Made by a program: the position numbers and the translations under genes
Assembly: GCA_030532125.1 (NCBI GenBank)
Contig: JAUNLU010000001.1
Coordinates: 549,960-613,959, forward strand
Origin: Trueperella sp.
GTDB lineage: Bacteria > Actinomycetota > Actinomycetes > Actinomycetales > Actinomycetaceae
DNA: 64,000 nucleotides
Direction: 5' to 3'
Notes under the pieces: generated by a model
The model's input: the letters and a program-made list of their open reading frames with translations, nothing else
Told to the model about the DNA's origin: nothing
Databases searched by the model: none
Shown here: positions 37,245 to 45,182 of the stretch, piece after piece
Numbering within the stretch: the stretch's first letter is position 1
Layout: each line of letters starts with the position of its first letter

Positions 37245-38057
37245 ATGGTTGTGAGAGATTCCGGTAGAGATAGTCGTTCCCGCACTCCCCGCCGTTCGCA
37301 AACGGCGCCGGGAGCTAGTTCGCGGCGGAATCGTTCTGGAGCCTCTGCAACTAATCGCGTTGATCGTTCAGTTAAGTCGAGTTCTGCAAAAGCACAGCCG
37401 CGTGCTAAGTCGGCGGCGGTCGGGCAGCGACGCCCTACCAACCGGCGTCCCCGCCCTACTGCCGATCCACGCCGCCCGCGCACTGCCCGCCAGCCGCAGC
37501 GCAGCCAGCGGTCTGCGGCTAACACGCAGTCGCTATGGCAAAACAAAACCGTGCGGCTATTGATGCTGCTGGTATTAGTGGTGGCGGTGGGCGGGTCCGC
37601 CGTCTACCTGTGGATGCGCAGCGTGGAGAATCAACCACCACCGCCTAATCCTGCTGCCGGCTTTGAAGCAGTAGCTTGTGAGCCGGGAATGGTAGATATC
37701 CAGCTGGATAAAACCACGGGCAAAGCCGGGCAGCCGATTAACTTTGAGTTAACGATCAGCAACCCGGAAAAGAATCCCCCGTGTTATATCGATGTTGGGC
37801 ACCAAAGCCTCTGGTTGGAAGTTACCTCGGGGGAGCAGCCGGTGTACAACGCCAAGGTGTGCCAAGCTGGCCCAGCCAATAAACAGCTGTTGTTGGATAA
37901 AGGCATGAAAACTGTGCAGCAAATTCAATGGGACGGCTACAACTCTGGTGCCGATTGCCAGGGTAAAGACCTCGCCCAACCGGGCACTTATGTGGCAGAG
38001 CTGCTGCTTGATGGTAAGAGTGCGCTAGATCGCCCCACGATTTTTGAACTGAACTGA
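37245..38057 (+). CDS. Basic-tailed, single-pass membrane protein of unknown function
   Basis: About 270 residues. The first 95 are very rich in Arg, Ser, Ala and Pro and look disordered and nucleic-acid- or wall-affine. One membrane helix follows at about 103-122 (LLMLLVLVVAVGGSAVYLWM). The remaining 145 residues should lie outside the cell as a beta-rich domain with four Cys (ACEPG, CYID, VCQAG, DCQG), resembling DUF4232-like extracellular domains in general layout. The start is uncertain: ATG 37245 has no ribosome site and may be leaderless. It converges on radA. Confidence 0.6.
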   Translation: MVVRDSGRDSRSRTPRRSQTAPGASSRRNRSGASATNRVDRSVKSSSAKAQPRAKSAAVGQRRPTNRRPRPTADPRRPRTARQPQRSQRSAANTQSLWQNKTVRLLMLLVLVVAVGGSAVYLWMRSVENQPPPPNPAAGFEAVACEPGMVDIQLDKTTGKAGQPINFELTISNPEKNPPCYIDVGHQSLWLEVTSGEQPVYNAKVCQAGPANKQLLLDKGMKTVQQIQWDGYNSGADCQGKDLAQPGTYVAELLLDGKSALDRPTIFELN

Positions 38058-38070
38058 GCCGCCCGGGTAG

Positions 38071-39441
38071 CTAGTGCAGCGGCAGCACTTCAGAAATTGC
38101 AGCTACGACGTCAGAAACTGGGCGAACTTCTAAACCATTTGGGGCGGGTATTCGTTCATTAGTGCGTGGGATCAACGCCAGTTTGAAGCCCAAGCGGGCG
38201 GCTTCATTGAGCCGTTGGTTAAGCCCCACTACTGGGCGCAGTTCTCCGGTTAGAGATACCTCCCCGATGGCGATAACTCCGGGAGCAATCGGTAGCTGTG
38301 CCGCGGCAGAGGCCAGTGCCAAGATGACGGCGATATCAGCAGCTGGCTCCATAGCGCGCGCCCCGCCGATAGTAGAGACGAATACATCTTGCCGGTCAAA
38401 CTCGATCCGCATCCGCGACTGCAGTACCGCCAGCGCCATCGCCACCCGGGATGAGTCCACCCCGGCAGTAGTGCGGCGGGGAGATCCGGGGGCAGTAACT
38501 GAAAGGGCCTGTACCTCTACTGGCATGGGGCGCCGCCCCTCTAGTGCCACAGTCACGCAGGTCCCGGGCACACTGCGATCCCGCGCCGATAAGAAAATCC
38601 CGGCCGGATCAGCTACTCCTACAATGCCGGAATCATTCAACTCAAAACAGCCCACTTCGTCAGTGGCGCCATAGCGATTTTTTACCGCACGCAGTAGCCG
38701 TAACCGCGAATGGCGATCGCCCTCGAACTGGCACACTACGTCCACTAGATGCTCTAGCACTCGCGGCCCGGCGATAGAGCCATCCTTAGTGACATGACCA
38801 ACTAGCAGCACAGGTAAGTCAGTTGATTTGGCTAAGCCCACTAATGCGGAAGTTACCGCCTTAACTTGGGCTACCCCGCCAGCTGCGCCATCTACCTGGG
38901 GATCAGCGATAGTCTGCACCGAATCGACAATTAACAGCGAAGGTTTAGCTTCGGAAATATGGCCGCGAATCCTGGTCAAATCGGTTTCGGAAGCTAGTAG
39001 TAAATAGTCGTCTAAGGCGCCAATGCGTTCTGCGCGGGAGCGCACTTGCGATGCTGACTCTTCCCCGGTCACATACAGCACTTTGCTGCGCCCGGCCCGC
39101 TTAGCCTCCGCCGCCGCGCGCGCAGCCATATCCAGTAGCAGAGTAGATTTACCTACCCCAGGTTCCCCCGCTAACAAAATGGCGACGCCGGGCACAATAC
39201 CGCCGCCTAATACCCGGTCTAATTCACTAACTCCAGTGGGCTGTTTAATAGAGGCTTGTGCGGAAACTTGGGTGATGGGCTGGGCTGGGGAATGTGGCAC
39301 TGAGATGGGACCAGTGCTCTGTGCTGGAGCTACCTCCACCACAGTTCCCCATTCGCCACATTGCGCGCAGCGCCCTACCCATTTGTGGGTGGTCCACCCG
39401 CAGTCAGTGCATTCAAACGCAGTGTTAGTCTTCGCAGCCAT
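38071..39441 (-). CDS. radA: DNA repair protein RadA (Sms)
   Basis: RecA-like ATPase that helps process recombination branches. 456 residues: an N-terminal C4 zinc finger (CTDCGW and CAQCGEW), Walker A GEPGVGKS, the RadA-specific KNRYG motif, and a C-terminal Lon-protease-like domain (FVSTIGGARAMEPAADIA). No neighbouring recombination gene; in some other bacteria it is next to disA, which is not seen here. Confidence 0.95.
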   Translation of the reverse strand: MAAKTNTAFECTDCGWTTHKWVGRCAQCGEWGTVVEVAPAQSTGPISVPHSPAQPITQVSAQASIKQPTGVSELDRVLGGGIVPGVAILLAGEPGVGKSTLLLDMAARAAAEAKRAGRSKVLYVTGEESASQVRSRAERIGALDDYLLLASETDLTRIRGHISEAKPSLLIVDSVQTIADPQVDGAAGGVAQVKAVTSALVGLAKSTDLPVLLVGHVTKDGSIAGPRVLEHLVDVVCQFEGDRHSRLRLLRAVKNRYGATDEVGCFELNDSGIVGVADPAGIFLSARDRSVPGTCVTVALEGRRPMPVEVQALSVTAPGSPRRTTAGVDSSRVAMALAVLQSRMRIEFDRQDVFVSTIGGARAMEPAADIAVILALASAAAQLPIAPGVIAIGEVSLTGELRPVVGLNQRLNEAARLGFKLALIPRTNERIPAPNGLEVRPVSDVVAAISEVLPLH

Positions 39442-39494
39442 AGAAATAGGTTATCGGGAGCTTACCCCACTTTTTCAGCTCAGCACCGCCGCAG

Positions 39495-40157
39495 TTAGCG
39501 ATTGGCAAATTCTTCGAGCAAGCCAGGTTCGCCAGAGACGATCAGGGTATCCCCGGTAGAAATCAAGGTATCGGGTGTAGTGTATTCAAACGGCTGGCCA
39601 GGAGATTTAACTCCCAAAATCCGCACCCCAAATTTCTCGCTGACTTTCGATTCTCCCACCGTGAATCCCACTAAATCTTTAGGTGGAACCATCTTCACAA
39701 TGGTGAACTGGTCTTCCATCTGAATGTAGTCCAGCATGCGCCCCGAAACCATATGCGCTACCCGCTGCCCGGCGTCATTTTCTGGGTAGACGACGTGGTT
39801 GGCACCAATCCGCCGCAGAATCGTACCGTGCTCGCGCGAAGTAGCTTTTGCCCAGATATCGCGTATCTTTATGTCCACGAGATTAGCAGTTATCAGCACT
39901 GATGCTTCTAATGAGGTGCCTACCCCTACTACGGCCGCATTAAAATCAGAGGCGCCCAATTGGGCGAGTGCTTCTGGGCTGCGAGCATCGGCTTGCACTA
40001 CCCGGAACCGGTGCGACCACTGCTGCACCACGTCCGGATCAGAATCGACGGCGAGTACATCCCGGTTGAGTTTATCGAGGGTCACCGCAATTGCCGAGCC
40101 AAAACGGCCCAGTCCGATAACTAGTACTGCGGTATCTGCTGCGTTATCACGTGCCAT
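39495..40157 (-). CDS. trkA: TrkA-family potassium channel regulatory protein
   Basis: 220-residue cytoplasmic RCK protein of the KtrA/CeoB type. The Rossmann motif VIGLGRFGSAIAVTLDKLN with the acidic VLAVDSD binds nucleotide, and a TrkA_C domain follows from about 135. It gates the membrane subunit encoded 12 bases upstream. Confidence 0.93.
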   Translation of the reverse strand: MARDNAADTAVLVIGLGRFGSAIAVTLDKLNRDVLAVDSDPDVVQQWSHRFRVVQADARSPEALAQLGASDFNAAVVGVGTSLEASVLITANLVDIKIRDIWAKATSREHGTILRRIGANHVVYPENDAGQRVAHMVSGRMLDYIQMEDQFTIVKMVPPKDLVGFTVGESKVSEKFGVRILGVKSPGQPFEYTTPDTLISTGDTLIVSGEPGLLEEFANR

Positions 40158-40169
40158 GCAGTTACTTTA

Positions 40170-41606
40170 TCAGCCAATGATGGGGCGTTCTTCCGGGAAA
40201 CTAATTACCCGGCGGCGGTTTCGCAGTGCCAAGGCAGCCGCCATAGTCATGGTTCCCACTCGCCCGAGATACATCAGCAGCACCAAAATCACTTGTGCGG
40301 AACTGGGTAGCTCGGGCGTGATGCCAGTGGAAAGCCCGCAGGTGGCGAAGGCGGAGATGGTGTCGAGGAGAACTTTTGAGAGCGGGAAGTCGGTAAGTAC
40401 CAGCATGGCGAGGGTGGCACTAGTTACTAGGAATACCCCGAGGAAGGTTGCCGAAATTGCCAAGCGGATTACATCTGGCGGAATGCGCTTGCCGAAAGCT
40501 TCGGCGTCGCGATCGCCGCGTGCTTCAGCCAAAATCGCCAGCAGCAACACCAAAAAGGTGCTGACTTTGATGCCGCCCCCGGTAGATGCCGAGCCACCGC
40601 CGACGAACATCAACATATCCATCAGGAACCAAGTGGACTCGTGCATCGCCCCCACATCCAAAGTGGCCAGCCCAGATGAGCGGGGCGTGGTGGAGTGTAC
40701 CAGGGTAGCGAGGATGCGGTCGTCACCGCTCAACGCACCGAGAGTATTGGGATTGTTCCACTCCAGCGCCCCGAAAAAAATCACGGTGCCCACCCAGATG
40801 GCGAAGTACCCCACCAGGGTGAGTTTGGTGTGTAACGCCCAGCGGCGCGGGCTGCGCAGATTGCGCGAGATATTCAGGATGACCGGAAAACCAATTGCGC
40901 CCGCAATAGTGCCAAAGATGATCGGTAACCCGATGGCCCAGTTTCCCACCTGAGGTGCGATCCCGTCGCTGAGGATTACGAATCCAGCGTTATTGAAAGT
41001 GGAAAGCGACATGAAAATGGAGTGCCCCAAAGCGGAGAGGAAAGATCCCTCCAGCCGGGTAATACTGGGCAAAAAGAGTACCGCCAAGATAGATTCTGCT
41101 ATCACTGAGGTTAGGACGACGGCACGCAGTAAGCTACCGACGTCGCCCAGGCGGGCCTTGGTTTCGGTGGCGGTTAGGATGCGCTGGGTTAGGCCAATAT
41201 GGCGCGAGACCATTAGGCCGAGCAGTGATGCCAGAGTCATGACGCCGAGGCCGCCGATCTGCACCCCGAGCGCAATTATGAAATGCCCGAACGGCGTCCA
41301 GTAGGTGGCCATCGGTACTACGGTCAGCCCGGTTACGCATACGGCCGAAGTAGCGGTGAACAGCGCCTCCATAAAGCTGGCGCTGCCGGGACCAACGGTG
41401 GAGATTGGCAAAAGTAACAGTAGCGTGACGATGAAGATGATCAACGCGAATACCAGCATCGCTAACCGGGCAGGGTAGCGGCGGGCAAAGCCGTCTATGG
41501 CATCGCGAAATTGGGCGAGCCGAGTGCGCAGCACTACTTCTGGGGAGCGTTTTCCATAGAACGGGAAAACTTCCCCAGCGGTTGCGGGAGTAGCACGATT
41601 AGGCAT
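40170..41606 (-). CDS. trkH: TrkH/KtrB-family potassium uptake protein
   Basis: 478-residue K+ translocating membrane subunit. It has repeated helix-pore-helix units, each with a selectivity-filter Gly (AVCVTGL, LSTFNNAGF, GGGSASTGGGIKVST, TCGLSTGI). It is the first gene of a trkH-trkA operon. The 283 bases between its start and the bldC-like start hold both divergent promoters; I cannot place either one with confidence. Confidence 0.93.
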   Translation of the reverse strand: MPNRATPATAGEVFPFYGKRSPEVVLRTRLAQFRDAIDGFARRYPARLAMLVFALIIFIVTLLLLLPISTVGPGSASFMEALFTATSAVCVTGLTVVPMATYWTPFGHFIIALGVQIGGLGVMTLASLLGLMVSRHIGLTQRILTATETKARLGDVGSLLRAVVLTSVIAESILAVLFLPSITRLEGSFLSALGHSIFMSLSTFNNAGFVILSDGIAPQVGNWAIGLPIIFGTIAGAIGFPVILNISRNLRSPRRWALHTKLTLVGYFAIWVGTVIFFGALEWNNPNTLGALSGDDRILATLVHSTTPRSSGLATLDVGAMHESTWFLMDMLMFVGGGSASTGGGIKVSTFLVLLLAILAEARGDRDAEAFGKRIPPDVIRLAISATFLGVFLVTSATLAMLVLTDFPLSKVLLDTISAFATCGLSTGITPELPSSAQVILVLLMYLGRVGTMTMAAALALRNRRRVISFPEERPIIG

Positions 41607-41889
41607 CCGGTTCCGTTTCTCGAGCAGGTGTAGCGACGTCTGGTTAAAAGATTAGCCTTAACTGGAAGAAAATCGGGCATAACGCTAACTGATCTCGCGG
41701 CACGTGTGGAAGATAGTCCGAGGAAACTCCTTGGCTGAAACAGGTAACAGAAAAATAACAAATTGCTCACAATGCAGTTATTGGTGTGGCAGGGGAGAAA
41801 ATCGGGTATGGTGTGAACGGAAATATTTTGTGGCGAAGTGCCAGTTTTATCGGTACGCAACCAATAATTTGCTTAGAACGGAAAGTGGA

Positions 41890-42111
41890 ATGGCACACTT
41901 AACCCCATCTGCACCGCAGTTCTTCACTGTGGCGGAAGTCGCGGAATTGACGCGAGTTTCCCGGATGACCGTCTATCGCATGGTGCACTCGGGTGAATTG
42001 CCAGCTGTGCGAGTGGGTAGCTCCTATCGCGTCCCTAAGACGGCGCTGGATCAGCTGCTTTCCGGTGGTCTTGCGGCAGAAGAAACTGGGCGTAAAGTTT
42101 CCGGAGCCTGA
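41890..42111 (+). CDS. BldC-like MerR/excisionase-type DNA-binding protein
   Basis: 73 residues, almost all one winged helix-turn-helix (FFTVAEVAELTRVSRMTVYRMVHSGELPAVRVGSSYRVP). This matches the small BldC/SCO4091-type regulators of Actinobacteria, here with a C-terminal tail of about 25 residues. ATG 41890 is preferred; in-frame codons back to 41704 precede no homology-like sequence. Its usual neighbour downstream is the tiny bS22 ribosomal gene. Here the two are separated by a 3-kb insert, and the last 25 codons plus stop are repeated at 45024-45101 (see repeat entries). Confidence 0.9.
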   Translation: MAHLTPSAPQFFTVAEVAELTRVSRMTVYRMVHSGELPAVRVGSSYRVPKTALDQLLSGGLAAEETGRKVSGA

Positions 42112-42120
42112 GATTTAGGG
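42034..42120 (+). repeat. Direct repeat, copy 1 (3' end of bldC-like gene)
   Basis: 87 bases identical to 45024-45110, starting CCTAAGACGG and ending GAGATTTAGGG. Within it lie the last 25 codons and the TGA of the bldC-like gene plus 9 bases of spacer. Identity stops abruptly at both edges (T-CCC versus A-CTCC on the left; CGGTTA versus TAAAAT on the right). This copy keeps the gene intact. Confidence 0.95.
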
Positions 42121-42132
42121 CGGTTAACCCGG

Positions 42133-42741
42133 TTATTTCCTGGGGGTAGATCCGTACATATATGCGGTGATAATAGCTAATCCGGTGGCAATAGCTACTA
42201 GCGGCCAACAAGTGTGCCAATCTTCGGCGGTAGTAAAGATAGTGGCGGTAACCCCTGAAGGAAAAATGTGTTGTGTGGTTACGATTGCGGCAAATAAAAC
42301 TGGTGGGGTTATTACCGAGATAACGGGACCACAAAAGTGCAGAGCGATAACTGCTAACGCACAGAGAAATATCGGCGTTCCTAATAGTCCAGAAATGCTT
42401 GGGAGCTGGTAGTCCGGCTTCAGCCGTAAGTACCAGGTGATACTAGGTAAGGCAGGAGCAAGAACCACAATCCCGGTATATAGCGCATGTATTGCTCTAC
42501 GGGATGCTGCACTGTATCTCTCCTCATTATTTGACCGTGGTCGGCTAATTGCCGGGAGACAACTGGCAGCTACAACTGCACAAATTTCTGGCATTCCAAC
42601 TCCGCGGGGAGGTAGTCCAGGTTGAAAACTGACGCCGATTGAGAGTGTGGGGAAAAATATGGTTATGGCGCAAATGGCGAAGAGAAATAGTAAACCTTGG
42701 TACGTGCCGCGCACGTGCAGAAAACCAGTAAATGTGGTCAT
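42133..42741 (-). CDS. Membrane protein of inserted ABC operon
   Basis: 202 residues with about five to six hydrophobic segments (roughly 13-35, 48-62, 85-105, 118-140, 145-165, 180-198). No family recognised. It overlaps the preceding permease gene by 4 bases and is last in the four-gene operon, so it is probably a second membrane subunit or an accessory protein of the transporter. Base composition is lower in G+C than the flanking chromosome. Confidence 0.6.
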   Translation of the reverse strand: MTTFTGFLHVRGTYQGLLFLFAICAITIFFPTLSIGVSFQPGLPPRGVGMPEICAVVAASCLPAISRPRSNNEERYSAASRRAIHALYTGIVVLAPALPSITWYLRLKPDYQLPSISGLLGTPIFLCALAVIALHFCGPVISVITPPVLFAAIVTTQHIFPSGVTATIFTTAEDWHTCWPLVAIATGLAIITAYMYGSTPRK

Positions 42742-44045
42742 GGCGTAATATTTTCCATAGTGCAGGAAGTGATGCGCTGGCTATTTGCTGCTATGAACTG
42801 GATAAATTCCGCATCAGTCATGGCGCGCAGTGTAGCGTTACTCGCGGAGCTTAGATATTGAGCTAGCCTCTCGTAGTTGGATCTGGTCAGCATCTCAAAA
42901 GCTATGGCCATATTGACATTGTGTGCTTCGAACGTTGCTGAGTGACACCGGTCAGTTATAACGCTGCTTACCGCTTGCCAGGCCAGACTTTCTTCAACAC
43001 TGCTGACCGCTTCATAGCCTCCGTAGGGTCCTGGATCGACAATAACGAGTGCCTCATTCTCTGTTGGGGCGTCATAGTCAACAGCGGCGTCGTCGTTCAC
43101 AGTGGCTAGCAGTGGAGTGATCCCGGCGTATTGCAGATTTTTAGTAGCAGATTCCACGGATGCGCTTGCGGGGAGGTTCTGTTCATGTAAGCAGAATTTT
43201 ATGTTGTCAGCTGTGAAACAACTCGTATTCACTGGGTAGTGAACGGTCAGCAGTTCTGGACGCCAGGCAAATCCCAAAGCTATCAAGAAAATAGTGCATG
43301 CCGCAGGAACATACCTAGATATTGCAGTAGTTAGTATGCGTCCTGCGGGTAAACGGGCAGGTAGTTGAGCGGTAAACAGTCTAAATAGTGATGCTCCGGA
43401 GATAATAACTAGACAAGCAAAAATGAAAGAAAATAATGCGACAGCAGGGTTAGTTTCGAATCTTGCGGAACCTGACACTTGATGAACTGGGAAGAAGAGC
43501 GCTAAAGGGCGGAAAATAGGACTATTGATAATCCCCATAAATGCGAAACACAATACTGCTATGAGTGGGGCAATAAAATACTTTCTTACTGCAAGACCAG
43601 TGAAGAAACCGATGCTAGTTAGAGTAACTATGCCGCTGAACGCCACTAGCAAGCTCGCCCAAGATAAATATCCGCCTTGCGCATTTTGAGTAGTGCTATA
43701 TAACAAGGGCAGCAGTCCAACAATATGGCCAGTAGCTGAGGCCAGAATAATAGCTCCCACCTGGTGTATGACTGCGCTTGCGGGATCTTTTTCAGTGGTA
43801 CGAGGCGTTAAAATACTCTGCTGCGGCCAGATCATTATTGCTAAAACTGCACTAAATCCAGCTAGAACAGATCCAGATATCCAAAGACTGTCGTGAATTA
43901 TGCGATTTGTTCGAGACCAAAGGAAGTATTCGCCTTGCATCGTGGTCAAAGATAGGGCAAATGAAAATGCCATTGTTATGGCAAATACTGCCAGTAGGAG
44001 TAAACGACTAGTTGGCCACCAGGGAAGTATCTGTTTTGTGTTCAT
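42738..44045 (-). CDS. ABC-transporter permease-like protein with extracellular C-terminal domain
   Basis: 435 residues. The first 260 contain about seven membrane segments. The last 165 are soluble and probably outside the cell, with four Cys (TSCFTADNIKFCLHEQ, DRCHSAT, SCTMENI) that could pair. This resembles an ABC-2-type permease with an added outer domain; I do not recognise a named family. It overlaps the ATPase gene by 4 bases on one side and the third membrane gene by 4 bases on the other. Confidence 0.65.
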   Translation of the reverse strand: MNTKQILPWWPTSRLLLLAVFAITMAFSFALSLTTMQGEYFLWSRTNRIIHDSLWISGSVLAGFSAVLAIMIWPQQSILTPRTTEKDPASAVIHQVGAIILASATGHIVGLLPLLYSTTQNAQGGYLSWASLLVAFSGIVTLTSIGFFTGLAVRKYFIAPLIAVLCFAFMGIINSPIFRPLALFFPVHQVSGSARFETNPAVALFSFIFACLVIISGASLFRLFTAQLPARLPAGRILTTAISRYVPAACTIFLIALGFAWRPELLTVHYPVNTSCFTADNIKFCLHEQNLPASASVESATKNLQYAGITPLLATVNDDAAVDYDAPTENEALVIVDPGPYGGYEAVSSVEESLAWQAVSSVITDRCHSATFEAHNVNMAIAFEMLTRSNYERLAQYLSSASNATLRAMTDAEFIQFIAANSQRITSCTMENITP

Positions 44046-44770
44046 CGTTGCGATTCGCTAAAAGACGCAGAAACAGCGGTATCGTACGCACGCTCAATTG
44101 CGTGAGTGGTGGCGTCCTTTTCTGCAGTAAACTCACTGACAAAGTCATTTACAGAACCTGTGAAGAATGACTTCCCGCCACTGAGTAATACAATTTGGTT
44201 GGCCAACTGCGCTACATCTTCAATCAGATGGGTGCTAAGAAGAATACATCGATTTTGAGCCAATTCGGCTATGGTGTCGCGCAGGCGGAAACGGTGTGTG
44301 GGATCTAAACCAACCGTAGGCTCGTCCAGAAGCAGCACAGTAGGGTCGTCTATCATTCCCACCGCCAAGGCCACTCTTTGCCGTTCACCCCCACTTAAGG
44401 TGCGCACGCGATTCCGCTGTAATGAAGTAAGGCTCAAGGTATTAACCACTTGGTCAACACGCTCGGCTAGCTCATCTCCACTGAAGCCATGCAACCATCC
44501 CGCATAATTAAGGACTTGAAGAACAGTGGCCCCGGTAGGCATCCGGCTGTGTTGGGGTACATAGCCAATTTTCTGATCATCTGGAAGAGAAATCATTCCA
44601 GTGCTTGGGTGCAATTCACCGATGAGGCATCTAAAAAGCGTGGATTTACCTGTCCCATTGGGCCCCAGCAGCGCAGTAACACCTTCGGTGATTTCAAAAG
44701 TTACCCCGTTAAAGATCTGTCGCTTACGATAGGCAAATGACAGATCTTCAACGCGCAGTGCTTCATTCAT
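44042..44770 (-). CDS. ABC transporter ATP-binding protein
   Basis: 242 residues with all ABC hallmarks: Walker A GPNGTGKS near 35-42, Q-loop YVPQHSRMP, signature LSGGERQRVAL, Walker B VLLLDEP and switch His in STHLIED. It is closest in style to ATPases of ABC-2 exporters for antibiotics, lantibiotics or peptides (BcrA-like), which is a guess at substrate class only. Its start codon lies within the last codons of a 30-codon gene (8-base overlap), so it is probably translated by coupling. Confidence 0.88.
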   Translation of the reverse strand: MNEALRVEDLSFAYRKRQIFNGVTFEITEGVTALLGPNGTGKSTLFRCLIGELHPSTGMISLPDDQKIGYVPQHSRMPTGATVLQVLNYAGWLHGFSGDELAERVDQVVNTLSLTSLQRNRVRTLSGGERQRVALAVGMIDDPTVLLLDEPTVGLDPTHRFRLRDTIAELAQNRCILLSTHLIEDVAQLANQIVLLSGGKSFFTGSVNDFVSEFTAEKDATTHAIERAYDTAVSASFSESQR

Positions 44771-44855
44771 AGTTTTGAGTTACGCCGGTGAGCAAAATTG
44801 CTGCAATCATGGTTGTAGTTTTCTTTACAGAAAATCTGTGTTTAGTTGTGATCAT
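44763..44855 (-). CDS. 30-residue cationic-hydrophobic peptide, first gene of the ABC operon
   Basis: Starts at ATG 44855 with AGGAG at 44863-44867, seven bases ahead, the best ribosome site in the operon. It ends in TGA at 44763-44765, overlapping the ATPase start by 8 bases. The peptide begins MITTKHRFSVKK (five basic residues), has a hydrophobic core at residues 16-25 (M, I, A, A, I, L, L, T, G, V) and ends QNYE. It could be an exported peptide or pheromone precursor, a small membrane subunit, or a regulatory leader peptide whose translation opens the ATPase start. No known family is recognised. Confidence 0.65.
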   Translation of the reverse strand: MITTKHRFSVKKTTTMIAAILLTGVTQNYE

Positions 44856-44860
44856 TGGCG

Positions 44861-44930
44861 AACTCCTGTAAGTCACTTCACATCATTATGGAGTTAGGTA
44901 AATCTTATGCGATGGTCATATGGCAGTCTA
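44861..44930 (-). promoter_or_regulatory. Candidate promoter and ribosome-site hairpin of the ABC operon
   Basis: On the minus strand TAGACT (44925-44930) and TAAGAT (44902-44907) are 17 bases apart. Transcription would begin near 44895. Just there, AACUCC (44890-44895) can pair perfectly with GGAGUU (44861-44866), which contains the Shine-Dalgarno of the 30-codon gene. The new transcript would thus start with its own anti-ribosome-site arm. Pairing is read by eye; regulation is inference. Confidence 0.5.
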
Positions 44931-45023
44931 TGAGCTAATGCAAACTAATAGCCGTAAGGTTGGATGAGGCTAATTTTTAGCACTGATTTTTGCTGTTATT
45001 TGTGCTCAGCGCTGTGTGATACT

Positions 45024-45110
45024 CCTAAGACGGCGCTGGATCAGCTGCTTTCCGGTGGTCTTGCGGCAGAAGAAACTGGGCGTAAAGTTTCCGGAGCCTG
45101 AGATTTAGGG
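45024..45110 (+). repeat. Direct repeat, copy 2 (bldC 3' stub before bS22)
   Basis: Exact second copy of 42034-42120. It encodes the last 25 codons and stop of the bldC-like protein but has no in-frame ATG or GTG closely upstream, so it is a silent stub. Its 3' edge joins the native bS22 leader. TTTCCG at 45088-45093 inside the repeat is 17 bases from TAAAAT at 45111-45116 just outside it. The copy therefore appears to supply the -35 half of the bS22 promoter. The 327-base gap 44856-45182 holds this copy, the ABC operon promoter and the bS22 leader. Confidence 0.95.
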
Positions 45111-45116
45111 TAAAAT
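45088..45116 (+). promoter_or_regulatory. Candidate bS22 promoter spanning the repeat edge
   Basis: -35 TTTCCG (45088-45093) lies in the repeat; -10 TAAAAT (45111-45116), five of six to TATAAT, lies directly outside it; the spacer is 17. At copy 1 the matching -10 position reads CGGTTA, so no promoter forms there. Confidence 0.5.
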
Positions 45117-45182
45117 CCTTGCGTTGTAACTGCGGCTCAGCACCGGTAACGTTGGGATCGCTAATCTAAAGGGGAGGTACCT

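Larger units (their letters stand above)
42034..45110. mobile_element. Integrated peptide/ABC cassette between 87-bp direct repeats
   Basis: A 2990-base unit (one repeat plus 2903 bases) placed between the bldC-like gene and bS22. Three sampled 60-base lines inside give about 48, 40 and 35% G+C, against 53 and 55% for sampled lines on either side. Gene density is high and all four genes read away from bS22. No integrase, transposase or terminal inverted repeats are present, so movement would need functions supplied elsewhere, or the recombinase has been lost. Duplication of a gene 3' end at the boundary is what site-specific integration into a gene end leaves behind. Confidence 0.7.

Noticed and set aside
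39799..40953. Long open frame of 384 codons on the plus strand across trkA and trkH
   Set aside because: It lies wholly opposite two clear potassium-transport genes and its translation is Ser/Arg/Thr-rich with no domain. It is a by-product of codon bias. The same holds for 62074-62928 opposite nuoF, 55099-55941 opposite menF, 24056-24712 opposite the PH gene and 18468-19097 opposite ftsH.
42121..45023. Insertion sequence or integron cassette
   Set aside because: No transposase or integrase frame, no terminal inverted repeats and no short target duplication; the 87-bp repeats instead come from the target gene itself.
45024..45101. A second, functional bldC-like gene
   Set aside because: Only the last 25 codons are present. 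Upstream in-frame codons give no helix-turn-helix and no ATG or GTG with a ribosome site.
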